Shown: in pieces, positions 1 to 6,880 of the stretch
Position numbering within the stretch: position 1 is the first letter of the stretch
Layout: every line of letters begins with the position of its first letter
Source: an uncultured Collinsella sp.
GTDB taxonomy: Bacteria > Actinomycetota > Coriobacteriia > Coriobacteriales > Coriobacteriaceae
Assembly (NCBI GenBank): GCA_900544385.1
Contig: UQVD01000028.1
Location: 1 to 21,278, forward strand
DNA length: 21,278 nucleotides
Direction: 5' to 3'
The notes under the pieces: model-generated
Told to the model about the DNA's origin: nothing
The model's database searches: none
Seen by the model: only the letters and a program-made list of their open reading frames with translations
Program-made: the position numbers and the translations under genes

Positions 1-594
1 CGTGGCAACACGGGACTGATCGCCCAGGGCCGCGCCCACGGGACGTACGCCAGGGGTCACGATGAGAGCATCGGGGCCCAGCAGCTCGCGCATGTCATGG
101 GCCTCCATCGGCGAGCACACAATACCGTCGATGCCGTTGGCCTGGGCAAGCTTTGCCAGACGAGCGGCTTCCTCGGCGACGGGAGACTCGACGCCGATCT
201 CGACCAGCGAATCCTGATTCATGCTCGTGAGCACGGTGATGGCGACAAGCTTGGCACGGTCCACGCGCGCCTCCTCGGCACCTTCACGGCAGGCAGCGAG
301 CATAGCGCCCGAGCCCAGGCCGTGGACCGAAAGCAGGTCGGCACCGGCAAGCGAGGCCGAGCGGGCAGCGCCGCGCACCTGATGCGGAATGTCGTGGAAC
401 TTAAGGTCGAGGAAGACCTTAAAGCCAAGGTCCTTAAAGGTCTTGACGATCTGGGGACCCTCGGCGTAATAGAGCGTCATACCCACCTTGAGCCATGCGG
501 CATGGCCCGAAAGCTCGTGGGCGAGCTCGAGCGCACGCTCACGGTCGCAGTCGAGGGCGACGATAACGCGGTCGCGGGCATCGGTCTCTAGCAT
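1..594 (-). CDS. pyrF: orotidine 5'-phosphate decarboxylase, 3' part missing (window edge)
   Basis: This enzyme decarboxylates OMP to UMP, the last step of de novo pyrimidine synthesis, in the cytoplasm. The visible 198 codons begin MLETDARDRVIVALD, with the first substrate-binding Asp in VALD. They contain the family signature DLKFHDIPHQV, which carries the catalytic Asp-Lys-Asp residues, and continue to a TPGVRP motif before the window ends. Only the last few tens of residues of a typical 230-240 aa enzyme are cut off. The ATG lies inside the end of pyrD: its ATGCTAG contains the pyrD stop, giving a 7-nt overlap (588-594), so the two genes are probably translationally coupled. It is the sixth visible gene of the pyrR-pyrB-pyrC-pyrK-pyrD-pyrF order, and pyrE would be expected further left. 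The frame is open throughout. Confidence 0.96.
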   Translation of the reverse strand, partial: MLETDARDRVIVALDCDRERALELAHELSGHAAWLKVGMTLYYAEGPQIVKTFKDLGFKVFLDLKFHDIPHQVRGAARSASLAGADLLSVHGLGSGAMLAACREGAEEARVDRAKLVAITVLTSMNQDSLVEIGVESPVAEEAARLAKLAQANGIDGIVCSPMEAHDMRELLGPDALIVTPGVRPVGAALGDQSRVAT

Positions 595-1496
595 TCGAAA
601 GCACCTACCAGCTCGTTGATGTCCTTCACGCCCTGAGACTCCGCCCAGGCCTCGAGCTCGTGCGCGATCTTGAGCGAAGCGCACGGGTCGACGAAGTTGG
701 CCATGCCGACCGACACGCAGGTAGCGCCAGCCAGGATAAACTCAGCCGCATCCTCACCCGTCATGACGCCGCCGACACCGTTGATGGGGATATCGACGGC
801 CTGGGCAACCTCCCAGACCATGCGCACGGCGATGTGGTGGCACAGCGGGCCCGAGAGGCCGCCCTTGGGCTTGGCCACGCGGGACTTACGGGTATGAACG
901 TCGATAGCCATGCCCTGGATGGAGTTAATGACCGAAAGGCCGTCGGCGCCGGCGGCCTCGAGAGCCTTAGCAATCTCGGCGACGTTAACCGGAGCCATCT
1001 TGACGAACAGCGGCTTATCGGTCACCTTGCGGCAGGCGGCCATGACGGAAGAAGCGCCCTCAGGCGTAGAGCCCATGGCGGCACCGCCGGCGGCGATGTT
1101 GGGGCAGCTGACGTTGATCTCATAGCCGGCAGCCCAGGGGCACAGCTCGACATACATCTCGAGCGCGCGCACAAACTCATCAACGGAGTGCCCGGCAACC
1201 TGGCAAATGACCTGGCAACCGTCCTTGGACAGCTGCTCGAGCCACGGGCCGGACTCACGGGCAAAGGCGGCGACACCGGGGTTCTGCAGGCCTACGGAGT
1301 TAATCATACCGCCGGGAATCTCGGCCATGCGGGGCGCAGGGTTGCCCGGCCAGGGCTCGGCGGCACAGCCCTTGGTGGTAATGGCGCCCAGCTGGGAAAC
1401 ATCGAAGAAATTCTGGAACTGCCAACCGTAGCCGAAGGTGCCGGCTGCGGTGTTGATGGGGTTCTGCATCTTGACGCCGCCGAAATCGACGGCCAT
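588..1496 (-). CDS. pyrD: dihydroorotate dehydrogenase (class 1B) catalytic subunit
   Basis: This is the FMN subunit that oxidises dihydroorotate to orotate. It works with the PyrK subunit encoded just upstream, which passes the electrons to NAD+. The protein of about 302 aa starts MAVDFGGVKMQNPINTAAG, matching the N-terminus of class 1B enzymes. It has the INVSCPN loop whose Cys is the catalytic base of class 1 enzymes, and a C-terminal phosphate-binding stretch NGVGGV. The Cys base and the neighbouring pyrK together argue for class 1B rather than the membrane class 2. The start is uncertain: ATG at 1496 gives the best family alignment, but in-frame GTG codons at 1502 and 1511 are also possible. 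The GTG at 1511 would overlap the pyrK stop as TAGTG. The long upstream extension that stays open to 1802 is a shadow of pyrK. Confidence 0.95.
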   Translation of the reverse strand: MAVDFGGVKMQNPINTAAGTFGYGWQFQNFFDVSQLGAITTKGCAAEPWPGNPAPRMAEIPGGMINSVGLQNPGVAAFARESGPWLEQLSKDGCQVICQVAGHSVDEFVRALEMYVELCPWAAGYEINVSCPNIAAGGAAMGSTPEGASSVMAACRKVTDKPLFVKMAPVNVAEIAKALEAAGADGLSVINSIQGMAIDVHTRKSRVAKPKGGLSGPLCHHIAVRMVWEVAQAVDIPINGVGGVMTGEDAAEFILAGATCVSVGMANFVDPCASLKIAHELEAWAESQGVKDINELVGAFEC

Positions 1497-1510
1497 GTTC
1501 ACGGTACCCA

Positions 1511-2302
1511 CTAGAAGACCACCACCTTGGAAGCATCGAACACGGGGCCGCACATGCAGGCGCCCTTCATACCGTCGACCGTCTCGACGTTGCAGGTGTT
1601 GCAGGCGCCAAAGCCGCAGCTCATCATGCGCTCGAGCGACACCTCGCAGTACGCACCGGCCTCGGCGGCAGCGGCGGCGACTTTCTTCATCATGACGGCG
1701 GGACCGCAGCTGGCCACGTAGTCGTAGCCACCCTCGCCGAGCAGATCGGCTGCCGGATCGGTGCAAAAACCGTGCGTACCCAGCGTACCGTCGTCGGTGC
1801 ACACGTTAACCGTGGCGCCCAGCGCGCGGAACTCATCGATGCCCACGGCCTTGGACGCGGTGCCAAAGCCCAAGCACACGTCGACGGCCACACCCTGCTC
1901 GGCAAGCTTACCGGCCAGGCAGAGGACAGGCGGAACGCCGATGCCACCGGCGACGAGTAGGGCCTTCCTGGTGCCCTCGGGTACCATCCAGCCGCGGCCA
2001 CCGGGGCCCAGCAGGTTAGAGGTGGAGCCAGGTCCCATCTGGGACAAACGACGGGTATCGTCGCCCACGACGGCGTACCACAACTCGACGGTGCCGGCCT
2101 CGGCGTCGGCGCGGTAGTAGCTCAGGGGCACGCGAAGCAGCGAGGACGCATCACCGGGCACGGCGATGTTCACAAACTGACCGGGCTTGAGCGCACTTGC
2201 AAGCTTGGGGGCCGAGATGACGAGCGAGAAGATGCCGTCGGCGATCTCCCGGTTCGAGACGACCTCGAAGTCGTGCATGCGTGCAGTGGAAGGTGTGGGC
2301 AT
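1511..2302 (-). CDS. pyrK: dihydroorotate dehydrogenase B electron transfer subunit
   Basis: PyrK is an FAD and [2Fe-2S] protein of the ferredoxin reductase superfamily that connects PyrD to NAD+. The 263-aa product has an N-terminal FAD-binding barrel with LRVPLSYY (about 57-63). It then has a nucleotide-binding half starting LLVAGGIGVPP (about 115-125), and a C-terminal iron-sulfur loop CGFGACNTC (C229, C234, C237) with a fourth ligand at C249 or C251. The start at 2302 is chosen because GGAG lies 5 nt upstream. The codons upstream of it lack such a site, and a downstream Met at residue 9 is less well placed. It lies 92 nt after pyrC, the only sizeable gap in the operon, and that gap contains two hairpins. 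pyrD follows almost directly. Confidence 0.94.
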   Translation of the reverse strand: MPTPSTARMHDFEVVSNREIADGIFSLVISAPKLASALKPGQFVNIAVPGDASSLLRVPLSYYRADAEAGTVELWYAVVGDDTRRLSQMGPGSTSNLLGPGGRGWMVPEGTRKALLVAGGIGVPPVLCLAGKLAEQGVAVDVCLGFGTASKAVGIDEFRALGATVNVCTDDGTLGTHGFCTDPAADLLGEGGYDYVASCGPAVMMKKVAAAAAEAGAYCEVSLERMMSCGFGACNTCNVETVDGMKGACMCGPVFDASKVVVF

Positions 2303-2317
2303 AGACGCTCCAATCCC

Positions 2318-2333
2318 CCATGCGGTTGCATGG
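2318..2333 (-). promoter_or_regulatory. small hairpin just upstream of pyrK ribosome binding site
   Basis: The sequence CCATGC-GGTT-GCATGG is a perfect 6-bp stem with a 4-nt loop. It sits between the larger hairpin at 2350-2374 and the pyrK GGAG site. Its stability is modest. It could shield the messenger end or influence pyrK translation, but nothing in the sequence proves a role. Confidence 0.35.
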
Positions 2334-2340
2334 TCCAAAC

Positions 2341-2374
2341 GAACAGAAAGCGCGGCACCGCAAGGGCGCCGCGC
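2341..2374 (-). terminator. GC-rich hairpin between pyrC and pyrK (possible terminator or attenuator)
   Basis: Read on the minus strand, GCGCGGCGCC-CTTGC-GGTGCCGCGC forms a 10-bp stem with one G-U pair and a 5-nt loop. It is followed by the interrupted U-rich stretch TTTCTGTTCGTTT. It lies 20 nt after the pyrC stop. The stem is strong but the U-tract is imperfect, so partial termination or RNA processing is as plausible as full termination. It would lower pyrKDF expression relative to pyrRBC. Confidence 0.5.
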
Positions 2375-2394
2375 ACAAAAGCGATAAGGCTATG

Positions 2395-3684
2395 CTAGCA
2401 GATGCAGCCGTCGGCAAGCGTCTGTTTACCGCCGACAAACACATCGGTGGCTCGACCGGTGAGCGTACGGCCGGCAAAACCGGAGTTCTCGGCGCGCGAC
2501 TCGTAACCGTCCTCGCCGACCGTCCAGGTTACGGAGGGGTCGAACACGGTCAGGTCGGCAACGGAGCCCGCCTTGACCAGAACCTGGTCGAGGCCCAGGA
2601 TCTCACGCGGTTTGATGGCCATGAGCTCGACCATGCGGCCCATGCTCATCTTGCCCGTGTTGACCAGCTCGGTGAGCACGAGCGACAGCGAGGTCTCGAG
2701 GCCGATCATGCCAAAAGGTGCGAGCTCGAACTCGCGGGCCTTCTCCCACGGGGTGTGCGGAGCGTGATCGGTAACGATCACGTCGACGGTACCGTCGATG
2801 ACGCCCTGACGGATGGCCTCGGCGTCCTCGTCGGTGCGCAGCGGCGGATTGACCTTGAGCGAGGTGTTGTAGGTCTCGTCCAAGTCGTTCTCGGTCAGGA
2901 ACATGTGGTGCGGGGTGGCCTCGCAGGTTACCTGGACACCGGCGGCCTTACCGGCACGCACGAGCTCGAGGCCGTGAGCGGTGGAGATGTGCTGGATGTG
3001 CAGCTTGGCACCGGTCAGCTTGGCAATCTCGATATCGCGGGCGATCTGAAGCTCCTCGCCGGCGGCCGGCCAGCCCTCGAGGGCCAGACGGGTCGAGACC
3101 TTGCCCTCGTTGATCTGACCGTGACCGACCAGGTCCTCGTCCTGGCAATGGCTCATAAAGACCTTGCCGAACATCTTGCCGTAGTCCATGCAGCGACGGA
3201 GCATGCCCGCGCCCTGCACGCCGCGACCGTCGTCGGTGAAGGCGACGGCGCCATGGGCGACCATATCGCCCATCTCGGACATGGCCTCGCCCTTAAGACC
3301 GCGGGTCATGGCGCCCGACGGATAGACGCGGCAGTGACCGACCTCGGCAGCGCGGGACTTAACGAACTCCACGACGGTGCCGTTATCGGTGACGGGATCG
3401 GTATTCGGCATGGCGCACACGCCAGTGAAGCCGCCCTTGGCAGCAGCGCGGGTGCCACTCTCGATGTCCTCTTTGACCTCGTAGCCAGGCTCGCGCAGAT
3501 GTACGTGCATATCCACCAGGCCGGGGACGAGATACTTGCCGGAAAGGTCGCGGACCTCGGCTCCCTCGGCGGCGAGGTTCTCACCGACCTCGGCGATCTT
3601 GTCACCGTCGATCAGGACGTCGACGACACCGTCAAGCTCGACAGACGGATCGACGACGTGGGCATTCTTAAGAAGCAAGGCCAT
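2395..3684 (-). CDS. pyrC: dihydroorotase
   Basis: Dihydroorotase is a cytoplasmic zinc amidohydrolase that cyclises N-carbamoyl-aspartate to dihydroorotate, the third step of UMP synthesis. The 429-aa product has the N-terminal metal motif VDMHVHLREPG (H60, H62) and later metal or active-site segments HCQDEDL, HISTAHG, ATPHH and VTDHAPHTPWEK. These are typical of the type I dihydroorotases found in Gram-positive and actinobacterial pyr operons. Start ATG 3684 is supported by GGAGG 8 nt upstream. The codons open upstream of it belong to the shadow of pyrB. The gene begins 17 nt inside the end of pyrB (3668-3684), so coupling is likely. The protein ends CIC next to the stop at 2395. Confidence 0.97.
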   Translation of the reverse strand: MALLLKNAHVVDPSVELDGVVDVLIDGDKIAEVGENLAAEGAEVRDLSGKYLVPGLVDMHVHLREPGYEVKEDIESGTRAAAKGGFTGVCAMPNTDPVTDNGTVVEFVKSRAAEVGHCRVYPSGAMTRGLKGEAMSEMGDMVAHGAVAFTDDGRGVQGAGMLRRCMDYGKMFGKVFMSHCQDEDLVGHGQINEGKVSTRLALEGWPAAGEELQIARDIEIAKLTGAKLHIQHISTAHGLELVRAGKAAGVQVTCEATPHHMFLTENDLDETYNTSLKVNPPLRTDEDAEAIRQGVIDGTVDVIVTDHAPHTPWEKAREFELAPFGMIGLETSLSLVLTELVNTGKMSMGRMVELMAIKPREILGLDQVLVKAGSVADLTVFDPSVTWTVGEDGYESRAENSGFAGRTLTGRATDVFVGGKQTLADGCIC

Positions 3685-4612
3685 TATCGGCACCTCCAAG
3701 CAGCAGATACAGGATAGCCATACGCACGCAGATGCCAGCGTAGACCTGCTCCAGGATGACGGAGCGTTGCGGGTGGTCGGCCATGTAGGAGTCGAACTCG
3801 ACGCCGCGGTTGATGGGGCCCGGGTGGCAGATGATCGCATCGGGCTTCATGAGCTTCTCGCGGTCCTTGGTCAGACCGAAGAGCTTGTGGTACTCGCGAA
3901 TCGTGGGGAACGGTGCGCCTTCGAGGCGCTCCTGCTGCACGCGCAGCATGTAGACGACGTCCAGCTCGGGCAGGACGGAATCGAGATCGCTCGTCACGTG
4001 GTCGCAGCCCAGGACCTCGGGTGCCGGCGGCAGCAGCGTGCCGGGGGCGACGGCGTAGGTCTCGCAGCCCATGATTTTAAGGGCGGGGATCAGCGAGCCG
4101 CAGACACGGGAGTGGGAGATGTCGCCGACGACGGCGACCTTCAGACCGTGGAAGTCACCCTTGTGCTGCCAAATGGTGTACAGGTCGAGCAGGGCCTGCG
4201 TGGGGTGGTTGTGCTTGCCGTCACCGGCGCAGATGACGCTCGCGGGCGAGTTCTGCGTGACGATGTAGGGCGCGCCGGCGTGCTTGTCGCGCACGACGAT
4301 GCAGTCGATCTTATAGGCGTTGAGGGTCTCGACGGTATCGACGAGGCTCTCGCCCTTGACCGTGGAGGTCGAGGAGCCGCCAAAGTTGAGGCTGTCGGCC
4401 GAAAGACGCTTCTCGGCGAGCTCGAAGGAGCTGCGGGTGCGCGTCGAGGGCTCGTTGAACATGTTGACGATGGTCTTGCCCTTGAGCGTGGGGACCTTCT
4501 TGATCGCACGCTCGTTGACCTCGGAGAACGCCTTGGCGGTCTCGAGGATGAGCTTGATGTCCTCTTCGGAGTACTCGGTAATGTCGATCAGGTGCTTATG
4601 GTTGAACGCCAC
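3668..4612 (-). CDS. pyrB: aspartate carbamoyltransferase catalytic subunit
   Basis: PyrB transfers the carbamoyl group from carbamoyl phosphate to aspartate, the committed step of pyrimidine synthesis. The product of about 314 aa has the carbamoyl-phosphate loop STRTRSSFE, the HPTQALLDLYTI segment and the C-terminal active-site loop HPGPINRGVE. The length is that of an unregulated catalytic chain, and no pyrI regulatory-chain gene is seen beside it. The start is taken as GTG at 4612, giving VAFNHKHLID. GGAGGTGA lies upstream and overlaps the end of pyrR. An ATG at 4648 would make a 12-residue extension (MWVLRRWEVSST) and lacks a site. pyrR ends 4 nt before this GTG, and pyrC overlaps the 3' end by 17 nt. 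Confidence 0.96.
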   Translation of the reverse strand: MAFNHKHLIDITEYSEEDIKLILETAKAFSEVNERAIKKVPTLKGKTIVNMFNEPSTRTRSSFELAEKRLSADSLNFGGSSTSTVKGESLVDTVETLNAYKIDCIVVRDKHAGAPYIVTQNSPASVICAGDGKHNHPTQALLDLYTIWQHKGDFHGLKVAVVGDISHSRVCGSLIPALKIMGCETYAVAPGTLLPPAPEVLGCDHVTSDLDSVLPELDVVYMLRVQQERLEGAPFPTIREYHKLFGLTKDREKLMKPDAIICHPGPINRGVEFDSYMADHPQRSVILEQVYAGICVRMAILYLLLGGADNGLAS

Positions 4613-4616
4613 GGTA

Positions 4617-5201
4617 CTACTCACCTCCCAGCGGCGCAGAACCCACATGGGAGCCCGGCGCGACGTCGTTGATCTCGACAGCGGTACGGCCGTCGACTTC
4701 CTTCATATATAGGTGCACGTTCTCCTCGTGCGACGAGGGAACGTTCTTGCCGACAAAGTCCGGCGAGATGGGAAGCTCGCGGTGACCGCGGTCGACGAGA
4801 ACTGCCAGCTCAATGCGGCTCGGGCGGCCCAGGTCCATGACGGCGTCCAGAGCGGCGCGGATGGTACGACCCGTGTACAGGATGTCGTCCACCAGCACGA
4901 CGCGCTTGCCGTCGACGCTGAAGGGAATGTTGGTAGCGTGGATCGCGGGAGCGAAATTGGTCGCATAGTCATCGCGGTAGAAGCTGATGTCGAGGCTGCC
5001 GAGCGGAACTTCGACGCCCTCAATCTCCTTGATCTCCTCGGCGAGCTTCTTTGCCAGAAGGTCGCCGCGCGTGACGATGCCGACCAGAGCGAGGTCTTCA
5101 CAGCCCTCGTTGCGCTCGAGAATCTCGTGCGCGATGCGGGTCATCGCTCGATTGACGGCGGTCTCGTCCATGATGACCGCCTTGGGGGAAGTCGTGCCCA
5201 T
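4617..5201 (-). CDS. pyrR: bifunctional pyr operon RNA-binding regulator / uracil phosphoribosyltransferase
   Basis: PyrR binds pyr messenger RNA when UMP is high and promotes termination. In many species it also has uracil phosphoribosyltransferase activity. The 194-aa product shows the PRPP-binding signature VVLVDDILYTGRTIRAALDA and a VGIVTRGDLLAKKL segment, as in other PyrR proteins. Start ATG 5201 has an excellent GGAAGGAG site. It is the first gene of the operon, and its own leader contains a terminator hairpin (5241-5271), which fits autogenous attenuation control. Whether this homologue acts by attenuation or by blocking translation, as reported for some actinobacteria, cannot be decided from sequence alone. 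Confidence 0.96.
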   Translation of the reverse strand: MGTTSPKAVIMDETAVNRAMTRIAHEILERNEGCEDLALVGIVTRGDLLAKKLAEEIKEIEGVEVPLGSLDISFYRDDYATNFAPAIHATNIPFSVDGKRVVLVDDILYTGRTIRAALDAVMDLGRPSRIELAVLVDRGHRELPISPDFVGKNVPSSHEENVHLYMKEVDGRTAVEINDVAPGSHVGSAPLGGE

Positions 5202-5222
5202 CGATCTCCTTCCTCACATGTC

Positions 5223-5242
5223 TTGACTGCTGACACAGTCAA
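5223..5242 (-). promoter_or_regulatory. second leader hairpin close to the pyrR ribosome binding site
   Basis: TTGACTG-TGTCAG-CAGTCAA is a perfect 7-bp stem with a 6-nt loop on the minus strand. It starts within the U-tract of the upstream terminator and ends about 10 nt before the GGAAGGAG site of pyrR. It may be part of the switch, or it may fold only in read-through transcripts. Confidence 0.45.
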
Positions 5243-5271
5243 AAAAATAGATGCCCGACCGCTCAAAGCGG
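5241..5271 (-). terminator. leader terminator (attenuator) of the pyr operon
   Basis: On the minus strand CCGCT-TTG-AGCGG (5271-5259) forms a 5-bp core that can extend imperfectly outward. A short CATCTA then leads into seven consecutive U (5247-5241). It lies between the presumed pyr promoter and pyrR, about 40-70 nt before the start codon. A terminator placed inside the leader of the first gene is the classic arrangement for PyrR-controlled attenuation. Confidence 0.72.
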
Positions 5272-5275
5272 ACCA

Positions 5276-5329
5276 GACACCCACAGGAAGGACTGCTCTA
5301 TGGCAGCTATGTAATTCCATGTGGGTATC
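5276..5329 (-). promoter_or_regulatory. long stem in pyr leader, candidate PyrR-responsive antiterminator or anti-antiterminator
   Basis: GATACCCACA (5329-5320) and TGTGGGTGTC (5285-5276) pair as a 10-bp stem with one G-U pair. They enclose about 34 nt with an inner CTGC/GCAG hairpin and an AGTCC segment. The 3' arm ends about 5 nt before the terminator core. PyrR binding loops in Bacillus carry an AGUCC-type element, so the AGTCC here is suggestive. The rest of that consensus (a GAGAGG-like stretch) is not evident, so assignment as the PyrR site is an inference. Confidence 0.5.
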
Positions 5330-5355
5330 TCGTACCCCTTTAATGGTCAAGTGAT

Positions 5356-5361
5356 AGTGTA
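5356..5361 (-). promoter_or_regulatory. candidate -10 element of the pyr operon promoter
   Basis: TACACT on the minus strand is a 4-of-6 match to TATAAT, about 155 nt before pyrR. Only a weak -35 candidate (CTCGCA) lies 18 nt upstream. It would give a leader of about 150 nt containing the stems and the terminator. Other starts in this AT-rich stretch are possible. Confidence 0.35.
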
Positions 5362-5454
5362 GCCAACCTCGAGCTTAATTGCGAGCATAAATACAGAGCA
5401 ATCCGTAAACTGAGCAATACGCTCAATAAACCTATATATATTTGTGGGACGAGC

Positions 5455-5483
5455 TTGAAAACCTTGTTGCGAGCTGGCATAAT
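5455..5483 (+). promoter_or_regulatory. strong-looking plus-strand promoter upstream of rpmB
   Basis: TTGAAA (5455-5460) and CATAAT (5478-5483) are separated by exactly 17 nt, a near-consensus housekeeping promoter. Transcription would start near 5490, about 160 nt before rpmB. The stretch 5490-5590 has no convincing ORF and no terminator. It may be a distal rpmB promoter or drive a small RNA. Confidence 0.5.
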
Positions 5484-5589
5484 CCCCTCTGCCGCACGCA
5501 AATCGGATCTACGTCCAGGGCCGTGGCGTGGGCACTATCGCCAAAAGAGAAATATCTCTGTGTAGATTGCGCACAGGGAGCTGCTTCTG

Positions 5590-5598
5590 TGCTATAGT
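5590..5598 (+). promoter_or_regulatory. rpmB proximal promoter, extended -10
   Basis: TGC-TATAGT is an extended -10 element, with a weak -35 (CGCACA, 17 nt upstream). Transcription would start near 5605, giving a leader of about 48 nt. The same TGn extension is seen at the adhE, rpsB and pyrH promoters in this window. Confidence 0.6.
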
Positions 5599-5616
5599 TC
5601 AGGCTTGTTTGTTAAC

Positions 5617-5636
5617 GCGACATGTTCGTTTGTCGC
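5617..5636 (+). promoter_or_regulatory. hairpin in rpmB leader just before the ribosome binding site
   Basis: GCGACA-TGTTCGTT-TGTCGC forms a perfect 6-bp stem with an 8-nt loop. It ends 3 nt before the AAGGAGG site of rpmB. Such placement could affect ribosome loading, but a regulatory role is only a guess. Confidence 0.35.
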
Positions 5637-5652
5637 CCAAGGAGGGTCAGTT

Positions 5653-5841
5653 ATGTCCAAAGTTTGCGAAGTTTGCGGTAAGCACCCCGTTGCCGGTCGC
5701 TCCATCAGCCACTCTCACCGCGTCACCAACCGTAAGTTCCGCCCCAACATCCAGCGCGTCTACGTCGTCGTCGATGGTCACCGTCGCAAGATGAACGTTT
5801 GCTCCACCTGCCTCAAGTCCGGCAAGGTTGCGCGCTCCTAA
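5653..5841 (+). CDS. rpmB: 50S ribosomal protein L28 (bL28), zinc-binding form
   Basis: bL28 is a small protein of the large ribosomal subunit. The 62-aa product starts MSKVCEVCGKHPVAGRSISH and contains the conserved HSHRVTNRKFRPN segment. Two CxxC pairs, CEVC near the N-terminus and CSTC near the C-terminus, make this the zinc-ribbon form. Some bacteria also carry a zinc-free paralogue used in zinc limitation, and none is visible here. Start ATG 5653 is preceded by AAGGAGG. Upstream in-frame codons from 5605 belong to the leader. The gene is monocistronic, with an extended -10 promoter, a short structured leader and a strong terminator at 5910-5943. It is divergent from the pyr operon. Confidence 0.97.
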   Translation: MSKVCEVCGKHPVAGRSISHSHRVTNRKFRPNIQRVYVVVDGHRRKMNVCSTCLKSGKVARS

Positions 5842-5909
5842 ATAAGGTCTTACCAACAAGTACCTCGGACTCTCCGGGTCAAAGACCTCGCGTTCACATA
5901 GAACTTACC

Positions 5910-5943
5910 AAAGGCGCCCTCCTCTACGGAGGGCGCCTTTTTG
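5910..5943 (+). terminator. rpmB intrinsic terminator
   Basis: AAAGGCGCCCTCC-TCTAC-GGAGGGCGCCTTTTT is a 13-bp stem with a 5-nt loop and a run of five T. It lies 68 nt after the rpmB stop. The left end of the REP/RAYT unit begins at the next base. Confidence 0.92.
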
Positions 5944-5977
5944 CACTCATTGGGGACAGACTTAGATGAGTGCTTTC
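5944..5977 (+). repeat. left REP-like hairpin end of the RAYT unit
   Basis: CACTCAT (5944-5950) and ATGAGTG (5966-5972) are a perfect 7-bp inverted pair. They enclose the 15-nt loop TGGGGACAGACTTAG and are followed by CTTTC. The stretch 5946-5977 is the reverse complement of 6960-6991 with a single mismatch. This matches the REP concept: a short hairpin with a conserved GGGGACAG-type tag flanking its own RAYT gene. Confidence 0.85.
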
Positions 5978-6034
5978 CAAAGCTCACAGTGCATCGACGA
6001 ACTCACGGCGCTTCGATCGCCACCAGTACGTACC

Positions 6035-6811
6035 TCACGCCGCCTCGTTCCAGCCCGCGGTGGCCTTGGTTACGCTTGTGGCGCCGATGCCGGTGATACG
6101 GGCAATTTGCTTGACCGTGAGATGCGCCCGCCTGAGCCTCAGCAGACAGGCATCGCGATCGGGGCGTGGCAGGGCCTTGAGCATCGCAGGATCTATGCTC
6201 GGAAGCACTTCGCGCGCAATGGAAAGGACCTCCTCATCGGGGATCCGCCGGCGTGGAAGAACCTCCACTGACCAGATGCGCTCGGCAACTTCCTTGAGAT
6301 GCTCGCAATAGCAACGGGAGCCTCCGACAATATCGAGCATAGGGGCCGCATCACAGATGTCAAAGGGATCATAGCCCAGCTCATATGCCTTGTAGCTTGA
6401 CCAGCGGTACGCCTCGAGTGAGTCGAGCGCACCTTTCACGGGATTGAGATGGATATAGTCGAGCAGTTGCACCGCTTGCGTGTCCGACTCAACAGCGACC
6501 CGCGAATAGCGATTATCAAAGAGATGCCCCGTTCTCCCCGTTTTCCCATTGAAATACTTAGCATATGCCGTCAATGCGCACTGCATCGCCTTTGAAAGAT
6601 TGTCGAACGGATCATCAACCATCAAATGAAAGTGGTTGTCCATAAGGCACCAAGCCAAAACCGCCACTTCATGGCGCGCAAACCTGTCCGAGATATCCGA
6701 TAGGAAACGATAGCGGTCGGAGTCATCTTCAAAAATAATCTGTTTAGAGTTACCACGGTCAAAGACGTGGTAATAGCCGGTGAGCGAAACGGCGCGGGCG
6801 CATCGGGGCAT
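6035..6811 (-). CDS. REP-associated tyrosine transposase (RAYT, Y1/HUH family)
   Basis: This 258-aa protein belongs to the Y1 transposase family that nicks and rejoins single-stranded DNA at hairpins. The HUH metal motif is MDNHFHLMV (H60 and H62). The likely nucleophile is Y119 in DYIHLNPVK. Between them lies TAYAKYFNGKTGRTGHLFDN, and after them RWSSYKAY. This order is characteristic of RAYTs. A C-terminal extension ends in a helix-turn-helix-like stretch, TVKQIARITGIGATSV (about 232-247), a variant seen in some RAYT subgroups. Start ATG 6811 is chosen for GGAG 5 nt upstream. An upstream in-frame start at 6844 lacks one. All expected catalytic residues are present, so it may be functional. 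It is flanked by inverted REP-like hairpins, which are its probable substrates. It probably belongs to the unit rather than to any local pathway. Confidence 0.9.
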   Translation of the reverse strand: MPRCARAVSLTGYYHVFDRGNSKQIIFEDDSDRYRFLSDISDRFARHEVAVLAWCLMDNHFHLMVDDPFDNLSKAMQCALTAYAKYFNGKTGRTGHLFDNRYSRVAVESDTQAVQLLDYIHLNPVKGALDSLEAYRWSSYKAYELGYDPFDICDAAPMLDIVGGSRCYCEHLKEVAERIWSVEVLPRRRIPDEEVLSIAREVLPSIDPAMLKALPRPDRDACLLRLRRAHLTVKQIARITGIGATSVTKATAGWNEAA

Positions 6812-6880
6812 AATCTCTCCTTTCAAAAACTGAACAGGCAACACCTAAAAGGAGAGAAGGAACGCGAAATGCTGAGCCTG

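Noticed and set aside
5528..5794. 88-codon plus-strand ORF beginning upstream of rpmB
   Set aside because: Most of it is an out-of-frame reading of rpmB, it starts across the rpmB promoter, and no ribosome binding site precedes it.
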